23,274 bases of DNA, from positions 1 through 23,274 of the IMG/VR virus record IMGVR_UViG_3300030098_001234. One strand, given 5' to 3'. Under the pieces are notes generated by a model. It did not search any database. It saw only the letters and a program-made list of their open reading frames with translations, and was not told the DNA's origin. Made by a program: the position numbers and the translations under genes. Origin of the DNA: a virus. Of this stretch, positions 14,916-23,148 are shown one piece after another. The first letter of the stretch is position 1. Each line of letters opens with the position of its first letter.

Positions 14916-17900
14916 GTGCAATATTTCAAAAATATAGAAGTCGATCGTATCTTGACACTCTGACTGGTATCACGACTCCGCAATCTACACTGATGGAAAA
15001 TATAAACGCAGCGGATATTAGTCAGAAAGCCACAGGAAATAGCAATTCAAGAGCGGTAATGCTGCAAGAGGCGTGGCAGCCATTTTTAGATGAGATGCAA
15101 ATAAAATCTGGAGAACAGTTTCCTAATCCAGCCAGGCATTTAAACAAAGGCTTATTTAGTGGTGGGGCAACACACGGCACTAATACATTTAAATATCGGC
15201 ATGAAGTCGAAAAGATAATTGATTTTGCAAAAAATAATACCGAAACTTTAGGTGTCGAGTTTGAGCAGCTTACACACGATTTTATTATGGATCGTGCAAT
15301 TAAGATGGCGCAAAACAGAGCAGAACAAAATGAAGCAATCGCGGCACGATCAAATGATTGGAAAAAATACTTAGGGCAATTTGCTGGCGCGATGAAAGGA
15401 TCCCTAGATGATCCAGTGATACAAGCCACAATAGGAACCGGCGCATTAATGACCGGATTGAGATCATTGTATGGATTGATGTTTCGTGAGGCCGTTATAG
15501 GCGGTGTTAGTGAAACACTGATACAAGCCGAGGTTCAAGATTGGTACAAAACTCTTGATTTACCCTACACCTGGGAAACTTTTGCGATGAACGTAGGATC
15601 AGCGACAGCATTATCTGCTGCGTTTCCTTTAGTATTTAGAGTTGGTGGTGAGACAGTAAAGCTTACCGCAAGCCAAGCAAAAAAAGGTTATGAAGCAATA
15701 AAAAAAGCGCATCAATCTGCCGGGCAAACATCAAGTGCAGCAGCGGACACGGCAGCGGAAATGATTGATGAAATTGAAAATACTGTTGCTAGAAATCCCT
15801 TAAATGATGTCGATGAGCATTTAAACAGAATGGATGCTGTTGATGAAGCAGTTGAGAATGGCATATTGCCTACTATTGATGATGAACCATCAAGCGGAGT
15901 GTCAAAGGCTGAGATACAAAAACAAGCAAATCCTGGCCAGGGTGCAGCAAACTTAGACGAAATAAACAAAGAAATACAACAAATAGAAGAGGCAAGAGAT
16001 CTTTTTCAGAAACAATTTAAAGAAGAAGAAGAGGCGATAGCATTAGAATTAGATCAGTTAGGAAAAACTAGAGAGCTTACAAACGATGATTTTTTTGAAG
16101 CAGCGCAAAGAGTAGATGCACTTGAGTCCAAAAAAAACTTAGATGATGCAAAAGAAATACTTAAGGTTTTGAATGAACAAAAAAGCGATTTGGATGCACA
16201 GTTAGAGGCTCAACCCAACGTAAAGCCAAGAGCAAACATTAGCGATGTTGTCGCAAGATACGAGATTGATGAACTAAACGTAGACGCAAAAGCATTTCAA
16301 TTTAAAGATGGTGGTGACGAGTTCGGTGTAACGGATAAATTAAAAGATATAAAAACCTGGAATCCTGGGAAAGCTGGCACTGTTTATGTATACGAGCAAG
16401 CGGATGGCAAACTCTTTATAGCTGATGGCCACCAGCGTTTAGGATTAGCAAAACGAATAAAAAAACAAAATCCAAAACAAGACATATTTCTACTTGGTCA
16501 TATTTTGCGTGAAAAAGACGGCATAACAAGAGAAGAGGCGATGGCCACAGCTGCACTAAAAAATATAGGTGAGGGAACCGGTACTGTTCTTGATGCTGTT
16601 AAGGTGTTACGTGGTGATAAAAAGCGTTTTGATGAGTTGCCGCCGCGAATGGCGCTGGTGCGTATGGCACGAAACGTCGTAAATATTACAGATAACGAAG
16701 CTTATGGACTATTTGTTAACGGCCTAGTTTCGGAACAACAAGCAAGCGTAGTGGGCCGGATGATCCCAGACGATCCTACAATGCAGCGCGCTGCAATGAA
16801 CGTAATAGCTAAGGTAAAGCCAGAAAATGAGGTGCAGACAGAGGCCGTAGTCAGGCAAGTTATGGAAAGCGGCACAGAAAAGGTCAACCAGGAAAGTTTG
16901 TTTGGCGATAAAATAGAAGAAGAAAGCTTATATTTTGAAAGAGCAAAGATTCTTGATAGCGCAATAAAAATATTGCAGCGTGATAAAAGCGCATTTAATA
17001 CTATAGTACGTAACCAAACAAAGTTTGAGTCAGCTGGCAATAAGCTGGCAAGGAGCGCGAATGAGCAAAAAATCCAGAAAGACGCAGAGGCAATCGACCT
17101 TATCCAAACCCTTGCAAACCGAAGAGGACAACTCAGCGACGACCTCACAGCTGCCGCCAAAGTTGCCAAAAGAGACGGACAATTTGGATCGGCTACAGAC
17201 GATTTTGTCCAATCTGTCCGAAGAGCAGTTGAACAGGGCGATTTTCTCCGGACGATCCCTAGCAATCCAGGACGCGCTATCAATGCTCCGCCGCCGAACG
17301 GCGCAGTACCGGCAAACGCAGCTGAACAAAGTTTAGAGTCTTTCGACATACCGGCTGGCCCAGGGGCCAATCAACAAATGAATCAGCTGGCAGCGGATAT
17401 GTTTCAAGAGCCGCCGCCTAAAACACCGCGCGAGGCTTTTCAATCTGACGATGAATTACGCAATGATTTAGGCCGTGTTATTGAGGAAGGTGCTGATGAG
17501 GCCACAATAGACGCGCATCCAGCTGTAATTAAAGCAATTGAAGAAGCAAAAGCAATACCAGAAACAAGCGATCCAAAAGTAAATCCTGGTTATAACACGG
17601 AACCTTTTGAAAATAGTCGCATATTCAACACTCAAGAACTACAAAAGCTAGGCGTAGATATTGAAGATCAAATCGTAGGATACACTGATGCTATAGCTGC
17701 ATTATATCGCGGCGCAAGAAATATGGCTTGGAAAGACGATGGATTAGATCTTCCACCAGGACAATATATCAATCAGCAGAAGCGCGCTGTAATTATGTTA
17801 GGGCCACCAGCTGCCGGTAAATCAACTTTAGCCAACCCAATAGCGCGAAAGATGAACGCAGCTATTATTGATAGTGACGTTGCAAAAAAACTATTGCCAG

Positions 17901-18565
17901 AATATCAAGGCGGCATAGGCGCAAACGCTGTTCATCGAGAAAGCAAAAACATCTCTGAAAGAGTTTTAGATTTAGCGCTAGAGTTTGGTGATAATATTAT
18001 AATTCCTAAAGTTGGGGATGAAGAAGAGTCAATAGCAAAACTTATAAAAAAGTTACGAGATAAAGGGTATTCTGTTGATTTATTCGACATGTATGTTACT
18101 TATAGTGAGGCACGTAAAAGAATGTTTTTACGCTTTGTCAAAGAGGGTCGATTAATAAATCCTGATTATGTTCGCCAGGTTGGTGAAAATCCAGGGAAAA
18201 CTTTCGACGCACTCAAAGCAAAAGGGGCAGCCGATGGCTACACGCGAATCGATAACAACGGAGAAATCGACGACGGAAAAATCCTCATCGAAGACTCAAA
18301 CGAACTCGTCAAAGACACTGATATTCGATTACAACAAGGCCGAGAGGTTGGGGATAGAGGACGCGAACAACCCGAGGGCCAGGCAGCAAGTCTTAGACGC
18401 GATGAGGAAATTACAGATCAAGAACTAGACTATGAAGTTCCGGTCGATACTACTTTAGATGCTGAAGGAAATCTAACAGTAGTTAACCAAACAATGCGAC
18501 AAATAAAAGAAGAGATCGATTATGAAGAAAAAATGATCGAGCGGATGGGGTATTGCGTCAAATGA
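14912..18565 (+). CDS. Polyvalent ejection protein with ParB-like and zeta-toxin-like kinase domains
   Basis: This 1217-residue protein has several parts. The N-terminal ~270 residues contain hydrophobic segments (PVIQATIGTGALMTGLRSLY, SATALSAAFPLVFRVGG), with the GG.sE..iQ..VQDWY..Lgl.Y motif of injected podovirus proteins. A coiled-coil-rich linker follows (about 340-430). A ParB-like domain (about 440-570) has IADGHQRLGLAKR, with DGHQR at 505-509. A further helical part leads to a zeta-toxin-type kinase (about 955-1110): Walker A GPPAAGKST (964-972), DSD (987-989), and EARKRMFLRFVKEGR with R1068, R1070, R1074 and R1080. Zeta toxins phosphorylate UDP-N-acetylglucosamine or use related chemistry. 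Whether this one does is unknown. Domain mixtures like this are known as polyvalent proteins. It is expected to enter the host with DNA. Confidence 0.8.
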   Translation: MSAIFQKYRSRSYLDTLTGITTPQSTLMENINAADISQKATGNSNSRAVMLQEAWQPFLDEMQIKSGEQFPNPARHLNKGLFSGGATHGTNTFKYRHEVEKIIDFAKNNTETLGVEFEQLTHDFIMDRAIKMAQNRAEQNEAIAARSNDWKKYLGQFAGAMKGSLDDPVIQATIGTGALMTGLRSLYGLMFREAVIGGVSETLIQAEVQDWYKTLDLPYTWETFAMNVGSATALSAAFPLVFRVGGETVKLTASQAKKGYEAIKKAHQSAGQTSSAAADTAAEMIDEIENTVARNPLNDVDEHLNRMDAVDEAVENGILPTIDDEPSSGVSKAEIQKQANPGQGAANLDEINKEIQQIEEARDLFQKQFKEEEEAIALELDQLGKTRELTNDDFFEAAQRVDALESKKNLDDAKEILKVLNEQKSDLDAQLEAQPNVKPRANISDVVARYEIDELNVDAKAFQFKDGGDEFGVTDKLKDIKTWNPGKAGTVYVYEQADGKLFIADGHQRLGLAKRIKKQNPKQDIFLLGHILREKDGITREEAMATAALKNIGEGTGTVLDAVKVLRGDKKRFDELPPRMALVRMARNVVNITDNEAYGLFVNGLVSEQQASVVGRMIPDDPTMQRAAMNVIAKVKPENEVQTEAVVRQVMESGTEKVNQESLFGDKIEEESLYFERAKILDSAIKILQRDKSAFNTIVRNQTKFESAGNKLARSANEQKIQKDAEAIDLIQTLANRRGQLSDDLTAAAKVAKRDGQFGSATDDFVQSVRRAVEQGDFLRTIPSNPGRAINAPPPNGAVPANAAEQSLESFDIPAGPGANQQMNQLAADMFQEPPPKTPREAFQSDDELRNDLGRVIEEGADEATIDAHPAVIKAIEEAKAIPETSDPKVNPGYNTEPFENSRIFNTQELQKLGVDIEDQIVGYTDAIAALYRGARNMAWKDDGLDLPPGQYINQQKRAVIMLGPPAAGKSTLANPIARKMNAAIIDSDVAKKLLPEYQGGIGANAVHRESKNISERVLDLALEFGDNIIIPKVGDEEESIAKLIKKLRDKGYSVDLFDMYVTYSEARKRMFLRFVKEGRLINPDYVRQVGENPGKTFDALKAKGAADGYTRIDNNGEIDDGKILIEDSNELVKDTDIRLQQGREVGDRGREQPEGQAASLRRDEEITDQELDYEVPVDTTLDAEGNLTVVNQTMRQIKEEIDYEEKMIERMGYCVK
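17061..17336 (+). CDS. Candidate nested +1-frame gene, 91 residues
   Basis: This ORF lies wholly inside the polyvalent ejection gene, one frame ahead. AAGGAG (17050-17055) lies five bases before the ATG, which is ideal. The protein is hydrophilic at first (MSKKSRKTQRQSTLSKPLQT). It ends in helices of ordinary composition, NLDRLQTILSNLSEEQLNRA and SLAIQDALSMLRRRTAQY. Over this stretch the host frame uses more C-ending codons (GAC, ATC, CTC, AAC, GCC) than before and after, as if both frames were constrained. A C-rich third position also removes stops from the +1 frame, so the openness may be a by-product. I recognise no family. Confidence 0.35.
   Translation: MSKKSRKTQRQSTLSKPLQTEEDNSATTSQLPPKLPKETDNLDRLQTILSNLSEEQLNRAIFSGRSLAIQDALSMLRRRTAQYRQTQLNKV
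18234..18428 (+). CDS. Candidate nested +1-frame gene, 64 residues
   Basis: This is a second +1-frame ORF in the polyvalent gene, just after its zeta-like domain. AAAGGGG (18221-18227) lies six bases before the ATG. It encodes a Ser/Thr/Lys/Glu-rich start (MATRESITTEKSTTEKSSSK) and a compact end (DYNKAERLGIEDANNPRARQ, then VLDAMRKLQIKN). The host frame abruptly switches to C-ending codons (TAC, ATC, AAC, GAC, CTC, GTC) exactly over the first half. The low-complexity Thr/Ser part is what a C-rich third position would create by itself. No known family; the +1 frame is closed soon before and after. Confidence 0.28.
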   Translation: MATRESITTEKSTTEKSSSKTQTNSSKTLIFDYNKAERLGIEDANNPRARQQVLDAMRKLQIKN

Positions 18566-21027
18566 GTACGTTTCGTAGCTGCATAAATGATGGTGTTAGA
18601 GAAGGATTGATTAGAGAACAAGATGCTAATGAAATTAATACAATGTTCGACCAGCTATCGGGTGAGTATCGAGGAAATATGGCAAATGCTTCAGCGGATG
18701 CTCGAGCCGCAGCCGACACTCTAGCAACAATCCGCCGGCAAAGAAGCGAAACACGCAGAAGAAAATTACTGCAAGCACGAAACTGGCGAAACATAGAAAC
18801 TATTCTGGACACACATAAAACAGTATTTGGTCGCCAAGATCCAGCGGATGCTGCTAAAGCGTTACTTGGACATGTACGCGATCAAAGATTTTCGTCAGTG
18901 GAAAGTAGAACAGCAGCAGTACGGGGTCTTGCTCTCAAAAAAATGGACGATGTTCTTGCGTCATTCAAAAGAAATATATTTGGATCGACGCAGAACAAAG
19001 CGCAACAAAAAAATATGGTGCGTGAATTATTTGGTGAAAATACTGGTGATACGGCCGCTAGAGAAATGGCACAAGCTTTTTACGGCGCTAATGAAATGTT
19101 GCGTAAAAGATTTAATGCAGCTGGTGGTGCAATACAAAAATTAGTAAATTACGGCTTGCCACAAATTCACAGGGCAGAGGCAATAAGAAAAGTGTCTGTT
19201 GATGAGTGGACAGATTTTACCATGCGAGAGCTTGATATTGAGGGAATGATAGACGAGCAAACCGGCTTGCCATTCAACGAGGTAAGATTGAGAGAAGTTG
19301 TAAAGGAAATTTACGCAACAATAACACAAAACGGATTAAACAAAGTACAGCCAGGCGGAGTGCTGCAAGGCCGCGCTATGGCAAATAGGAGACAAGATCA
19401 TAGATTTCTAAAATTTAAAAATGCAGATGCTTGGTTGAGGTATCAAGAACGATTTGGAAACGTAGATGCTTTTGATACTATGATTAGCCATATTTCATCT
19501 ATGTCGCGTGATATTGCGATGATGGAAGTTCTTGGGCCTAATCCATTAACAACAATCAATGCTATTAAGACAGCATTAGATAAGCGTGTTATGGAAACTG
19601 GCAAAGGGCAAACGCGCGCTAATATTGCTAAATACGAAATAGATACATTGTACCGCGCTCACATGGGAACGCTCAATGCACCGATAAGCGGTTTTTTTGC
19701 AAACTCAATGGCTGGTGTAAGAAACATCCTTACCTCTGCACAGCTTGGCGCAACATTTTTTACAGCCATAACAGATTTAAATAGTCAATCGTTGGCACGA
19801 AAATTCAATGGTTTGCCCCAGGTAAAAACACTAAATCAAATGATAGGATTTATTAATCCTCTAAAAGCAAAGGAAAGAGGCAAGCTTGCCACACGATTAG
19901 GATTGATTGCGGATCATTGGACAACAATCGCGTCAGCACAAATGCGGTATGTTGGTGAAATAAGTGGGCCGGAGTTTACACGACGTATCAGTGATTTAAT
20001 TATGCGTGGTTCATTACTATCGCCCTGGACACAAGCTGGTCGATGGGCCTTTGGCCAGCAGTTTTTAGGAACAATTGCTGACAATGTAGATAAATCTTTT
20101 GCACAGCTAGATAAAGGAGTAAGAGGCGCTTTTGAACGCTATGGATTTTCAGCTGGAGATTGGGAGATTATAAGGCAAACAGAATTGCTTGATTATGAGG
20201 GGGCAACATTTTTTGATGTTCAAAAACTTATTGAGCGAACGGACATTGATGCTGGCGAGGCAGAAAGATTAGGTACAAGAATCTTAGAAATGATAAATAG
20301 TGAAACTGAATTTGCTGTTCCTACCGGATCAATGCGATCAAGAAATGCTTTATTAGCTGGAACAAAGCCAGGAACACTAGGCGGCGAGATACTACGATCT
20401 TTTGCCATGTATAAAAATTTTGCTGTGACAATTGTCAATACGCATTTATTTCGCGGTGTTGCTGAATTAAAGAACAATAAAAAAGGTGGGTATTTAGCGC
20501 AGTTTATTATTACTGGAACTGTCTTAGCAGCCTTTGGGATGCAGATGAAAGAAATAGCAAAAGGTCGTGATCCTAGACCAATGGACGATCCTAAATTTTG
20601 GGGTCAAGCATTATTAGCGTCCGGTGGTTTGGGTTTGTATGGCGATTTTCTATTTTCTAACATAAATAGAAATGAGCGAGGTATAGCATCTACTGTTGCT
20701 GGGCCGGTTGTTGGTTTTGGAAATGATTTAGTAAATCTTACTTTCGGTAATCTTCTACAACTTACACAGGGCGAAGATACAAATTTTGCAGCGGAAGCAA
20801 TAAAGTTTACAAAAAATTATATGCCTGGATCTTCTTTGTGGTATGGCCGGCTAACTATGGAACGATTGCTCTGGGATAATTTATCTACGATGGCGGATCC
20901 TAAAGTAAAAGCAAAGAGGCGGCGCTTAGAAAAACGTCAGAAAAGACTATACGGAAATAAATATTGGTGGAGGCCAGGTAGAAACGCGCCACGACGAGGG
21001 CCAGATTTTGACAATCTAACGAGGTAA
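18562..21027 (+). CDS. Large ejection (internal virion core) protein
   Basis: This 821-residue protein starts at the ATG overlapping the previous stop (ATGA). A TTG nine bases upstream in frame is less likely. The N-terminal 120 residues are charged and helical. The centre has ANSMAGVRNILTSAQLGATF, and GSLLSPWTQAGRWAFGQQFL. The C-terminal third has hydrophobic stretches, GGYLAQFIITGTVLAAFGMQ and ASTVAGPVVGFGNDLVNLTF. It ends LPGSxLWYxRLxxERLLWD-like at about 755-775, with KYWWRPGRNAPRRGPDF at the very end. This terminal motif is common to the last ejection protein of many podoviruses and to DNA-injection proteins fused to effector domains. Together with the two genes before it, it replaces T7 gp16. 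No lytic transglycosylase motif is obvious. Confidence 0.75.
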   Translation: MSTFRSCINDGVREGLIREQDANEINTMFDQLSGEYRGNMANASADARAAADTLATIRRQRSETRRRKLLQARNWRNIETILDTHKTVFGRQDPADAAKALLGHVRDQRFSSVESRTAAVRGLALKKMDDVLASFKRNIFGSTQNKAQQKNMVRELFGENTGDTAAREMAQAFYGANEMLRKRFNAAGGAIQKLVNYGLPQIHRAEAIRKVSVDEWTDFTMRELDIEGMIDEQTGLPFNEVRLREVVKEIYATITQNGLNKVQPGGVLQGRAMANRRQDHRFLKFKNADAWLRYQERFGNVDAFDTMISHISSMSRDIAMMEVLGPNPLTTINAIKTALDKRVMETGKGQTRANIAKYEIDTLYRAHMGTLNAPISGFFANSMAGVRNILTSAQLGATFFTAITDLNSQSLARKFNGLPQVKTLNQMIGFINPLKAKERGKLATRLGLIADHWTTIASAQMRYVGEISGPEFTRRISDLIMRGSLLSPWTQAGRWAFGQQFLGTIADNVDKSFAQLDKGVRGAFERYGFSAGDWEIIRQTELLDYEGATFFDVQKLIERTDIDAGEAERLGTRILEMINSETEFAVPTGSMRSRNALLAGTKPGTLGGEILRSFAMYKNFAVTIVNTHLFRGVAELKNNKKGGYLAQFIITGTVLAAFGMQMKEIAKGRDPRPMDDPKFWGQALLASGGLGLYGDFLFSNINRNERGIASTVAGPVVGFGNDLVNLTFGNLLQLTQGEDTNFAAEAIKFTKNYMPGSSLWYGRLTMERLLWDNLSTMADPKVKAKRRRLEKRQKRLYGNKYWWRPGRNAPRRGPDFDNLTR

Positions 21028-21031
21028 ATAC

Positions 21032-22594
21032 ATGACAATCAGTACAACGACGATCTCGAAGAGTTATTCGGGAAACGGATCGACTCACTCTTTTGCATAT
21101 GATTTTAAGATTTTTGCAGATGCGGATCTTACAGTTATTATTAGATCCTCTACCGGTGTTGAAACAGTAAAGACACTCAACACGCATTACATTGTAACTG
21201 GTGCTGGAGTATCGAGCGGCGGCACTATTTTATTTAAATTTAACACTGGCAATGCGTCGGACGCTCATCACTCGACAAGTGATTTTAGGCCAGCCTCCGG
21301 GGAAACAGTTGTTATTCGCTCAGAACTAGCAAACACACAGACAATGGATCTAGTGGCTAACGATCCATTTCCAGCAGAAACCCTGGAAACAAACATGGAC
21401 AAGCTTGTCCGTATGGTGCAACAGCATGACGAAGAATTAGGCCGGTCACTAAAGCTATCGCGTACAAATACAATGACATCGACCGAGTTTACCACGTCAG
21501 CAACAGATCGAGCGAGTAAATTAATAGCTTTCGACACAACCGGTGAATTGAGCATCGCACAAGAAATAGGTGAGTTTAAAGGTGATTGGGCGGCAAGCAC
21601 TGCCTATGTTCAGCGTGATATTGTAAAAGATACGAGCACAAACAATATATTTATAGTCAACGCAGCGCATACAAGTTCCGGTTCACAACCTCTTACAACT
21701 AATGCAAACAGCGCCAAGTATGATTTATTGGTAGATGCGGCAAGTGCCACTACAGCGCAAACAGCAGCGGCCAGTAGTGCAACGGCAGCTGCATCGTCAG
21801 CCACGGCAGCTGCGTCCAGCGCATCAACGGCAAGTGGTCACAAAGATACGGCAACGACAAAAGCGTCTGAAGCAGCGTCATCGGCAACGGCAGCAGCTGC
21901 GAGTGCAGCAGCAGCAGCGACTAGCGCGGATAACTTTGATGATGTTTACCTGGGAGCAAAGTCAAGTGAACCATCAACGGACAATGACGGCGATGCGTTA
22001 AATGCTGGCGATCTTTTCTATGATACTACTGCGTCGGCAATAAAAGTATGGACGGGTTCAGCATGGCAAAACGTAACACAAGCATCATTAACATCGGTTG
22101 CGTCGGATAGTTCTCCGCAGCTTGGCGGTGATCTTGATGTTGTAACGCATGCTCTTGTATCAACAAGCAATCGTAATATTGCGCTGACACCAAACGGCAC
22201 TGGAGTTGTGCAAATCGACGGAACAACTGGAGTAGATATTTCGCAAGGTGCTATATCTATCAAGAATGGCGGTGTGCAATCTTATGTACGTTTTTATTGC
22301 GAAAGTTCTAATGCACACTATGCACAGCTGACTGCGCCAGCACACGCAGATTTTTCGGGCAACATATCAATAGTTCTGCCAGCAACCGCTGGAACTATAG
22401 CACTGACATCACAACTACCAACATCGGGCATATCCAGTGGTAACGTCGCAACATTTACGTCGGGTGTCGCTGACGATGATTTTTTAAGAGTAAATGGTAC
22501 ATCGATTGAGGGTAGGAGTGCATCAGAAGTAGCGAGCGATATTGGTGCAGCAACAACAGACGAAGCAACCGCATTAGCACTGGCACTTTCGTAG
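21032..22594 (+). CDS. Tail fibre protein (T7 gp17-like N-terminus)
   Basis: This 520-residue protein begins with the T7 tail fibre attachment domain (about residues 1-140): YSGNGSTHSFAYDFKIFADA, the LNTHYIVTGAGVSSGGTILF block and TLETNMDKLVRMVQQHDEEL. Next comes a central Ala/Ser/Thr tract (about 235-300) with repeats of the type SSATAAASSATAAASSAS, likely a trimeric coiled shaft. Beta-rich modules follow: DLFYDTTASAIKVWTGSAWQ (a short domain common in marine phage fibres), LTPNGTGVVQIDGTTGVDIS, and AQLTAPAHADFSGNISIVLP. The C-terminus (SASEVASDIGAATTDEATAL) resembles the ends of shorter fibres that dock a further protein, so downstream genes may provide the receptor tip. Confidence 0.85.
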   Translation: MTISTTTISKSYSGNGSTHSFAYDFKIFADADLTVIIRSSTGVETVKTLNTHYIVTGAGVSSGGTILFKFNTGNASDAHHSTSDFRPASGETVVIRSELANTQTMDLVANDPFPAETLETNMDKLVRMVQQHDEELGRSLKLSRTNTMTSTEFTTSATDRASKLIAFDTTGELSIAQEIGEFKGDWAASTAYVQRDIVKDTSTNNIFIVNAAHTSSGSQPLTTNANSAKYDLLVDAASATTAQTAAASSATAAASSATAAASSASTASGHKDTATTKASEAASSATAAAASAAAAATSADNFDDVYLGAKSSEPSTDNDGDALNAGDLFYDTTASAIKVWTGSAWQNVTQASLTSVASDSSPQLGGDLDVVTHALVSTSNRNIALTPNGTGVVQIDGTTGVDISQGAISIKNGGVQSYVRFYCESSNAHYAQLTAPAHADFSGNISIVLPATAGTIALTSQLPTSGISSGNVATFTSGVADDDFLRVNGTSIEGRSASEVASDIGAATTDEATALALALS

Positions 22595-22609
22595 TAAAGG
22601 AGAAAATAC

Positions 22610-22969
22610 ATGCCAAACACATTTAAATCGGTAAGTCACGATGTCATGCCAGCTAGTGCTGGAACACCAGAGGACTTATACACAACACCAGCAAGCACGA
22701 CTACAGTAGTCATTGGATTAATGATTGCTAACGTGCATACGTCACAAGTGACGTTTAGCGTTAAGCACGTTTCCACAACGTCGGGCGGTGGTCGAGCAGC
22801 GCAAAACACAACGACGTTTTTGCAAAAAGACATACCGATCGCGCAAGGTGAAAGCAAACAAGCGTTGGTGGGTGGCAAACATGTTTTAGAAACTGGTGAC
22901 AAAATTCAGATAGATTGCTCAGTCGCAGACAAAGTATCGGTCACAATGTCGATAATGGAGATAACCTAA
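22610..22969 (+). CDS. Small tail-associated hypothetical protein
   Basis: This 119-residue protein has AAAGGAGAAAATAC as a ribosome site. It is beta-rich: STTTVVIGLMIANVHTSQVT, FSVKHVSTTSGGG and LVGGKHVLETGDKIQIDCSV, ending VSVTMSIMEIT. The pattern resembles short single-domain proteins found after fibre genes in marine phages, where the strands '...i.GL.iaN......v.v.v' form a jelly-roll-like unit. A role in the tail or at the fibre tip is inferred from position. Its stop shares one base with the next start (TAATG). Confidence 0.55.
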   Translation: MPNTFKSVSHDVMPASAGTPEDLYTTPASTTTVVIGLMIANVHTSQVTFSVKHVSTTSGGGRAAQNTTTFLQKDIPIAQGESKQALVGGKHVLETGDKIQIDCSVADKVSVTMSIMEIT

Positions 22970-23148
22970 TGTCAGAGTATAGCATAGGAAAACAAGCGGA
23001 TGGCACTAGCTATGAGCCAGTTATTCGCCAAGTAGAAAACACAATTAATAATTCATTAACCATAGACGCAAATAACAACGCCGTAAGTCCTGGCCCGATT
23101 ACACTAAATGCCACAGTCGTTGTGTCTGGAACGTGGGTGATAGTATGA
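22969..23148 (+). CDS. 59-residue hypothetical protein of the tail-tip region
   Basis: The ATG at 22969 overlaps the previous TAA. The frame is open further upstream from a TTG at 22915, but that region codes for the previous gene. The protein contains QADGTSYEPVIRQVENTINN and SPGPITLNATVVVSGTWVIV, the latter a beta hairpin-like end. The 'isPGPit.naTVtV.gtWviV' type of ending is seen in other small phage tail proteins and suggests a trimeric beta unit. Function unknown. The stop overlaps the next start (ATGA). Confidence 0.55.
   Translation: MSEYSIGKQADGTSYEPVIRQVENTINNSLTIDANNNAVSPGPITLNATVVVSGTWVIV

Noticed and set aside
21735-22001. +1 ORF rich in Gln and Arg inside the tail fibre gene
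   Set aside because: It is the frame-shifted reading of the repetitive Ala/Ser/Thr tract and needs no other explanation.
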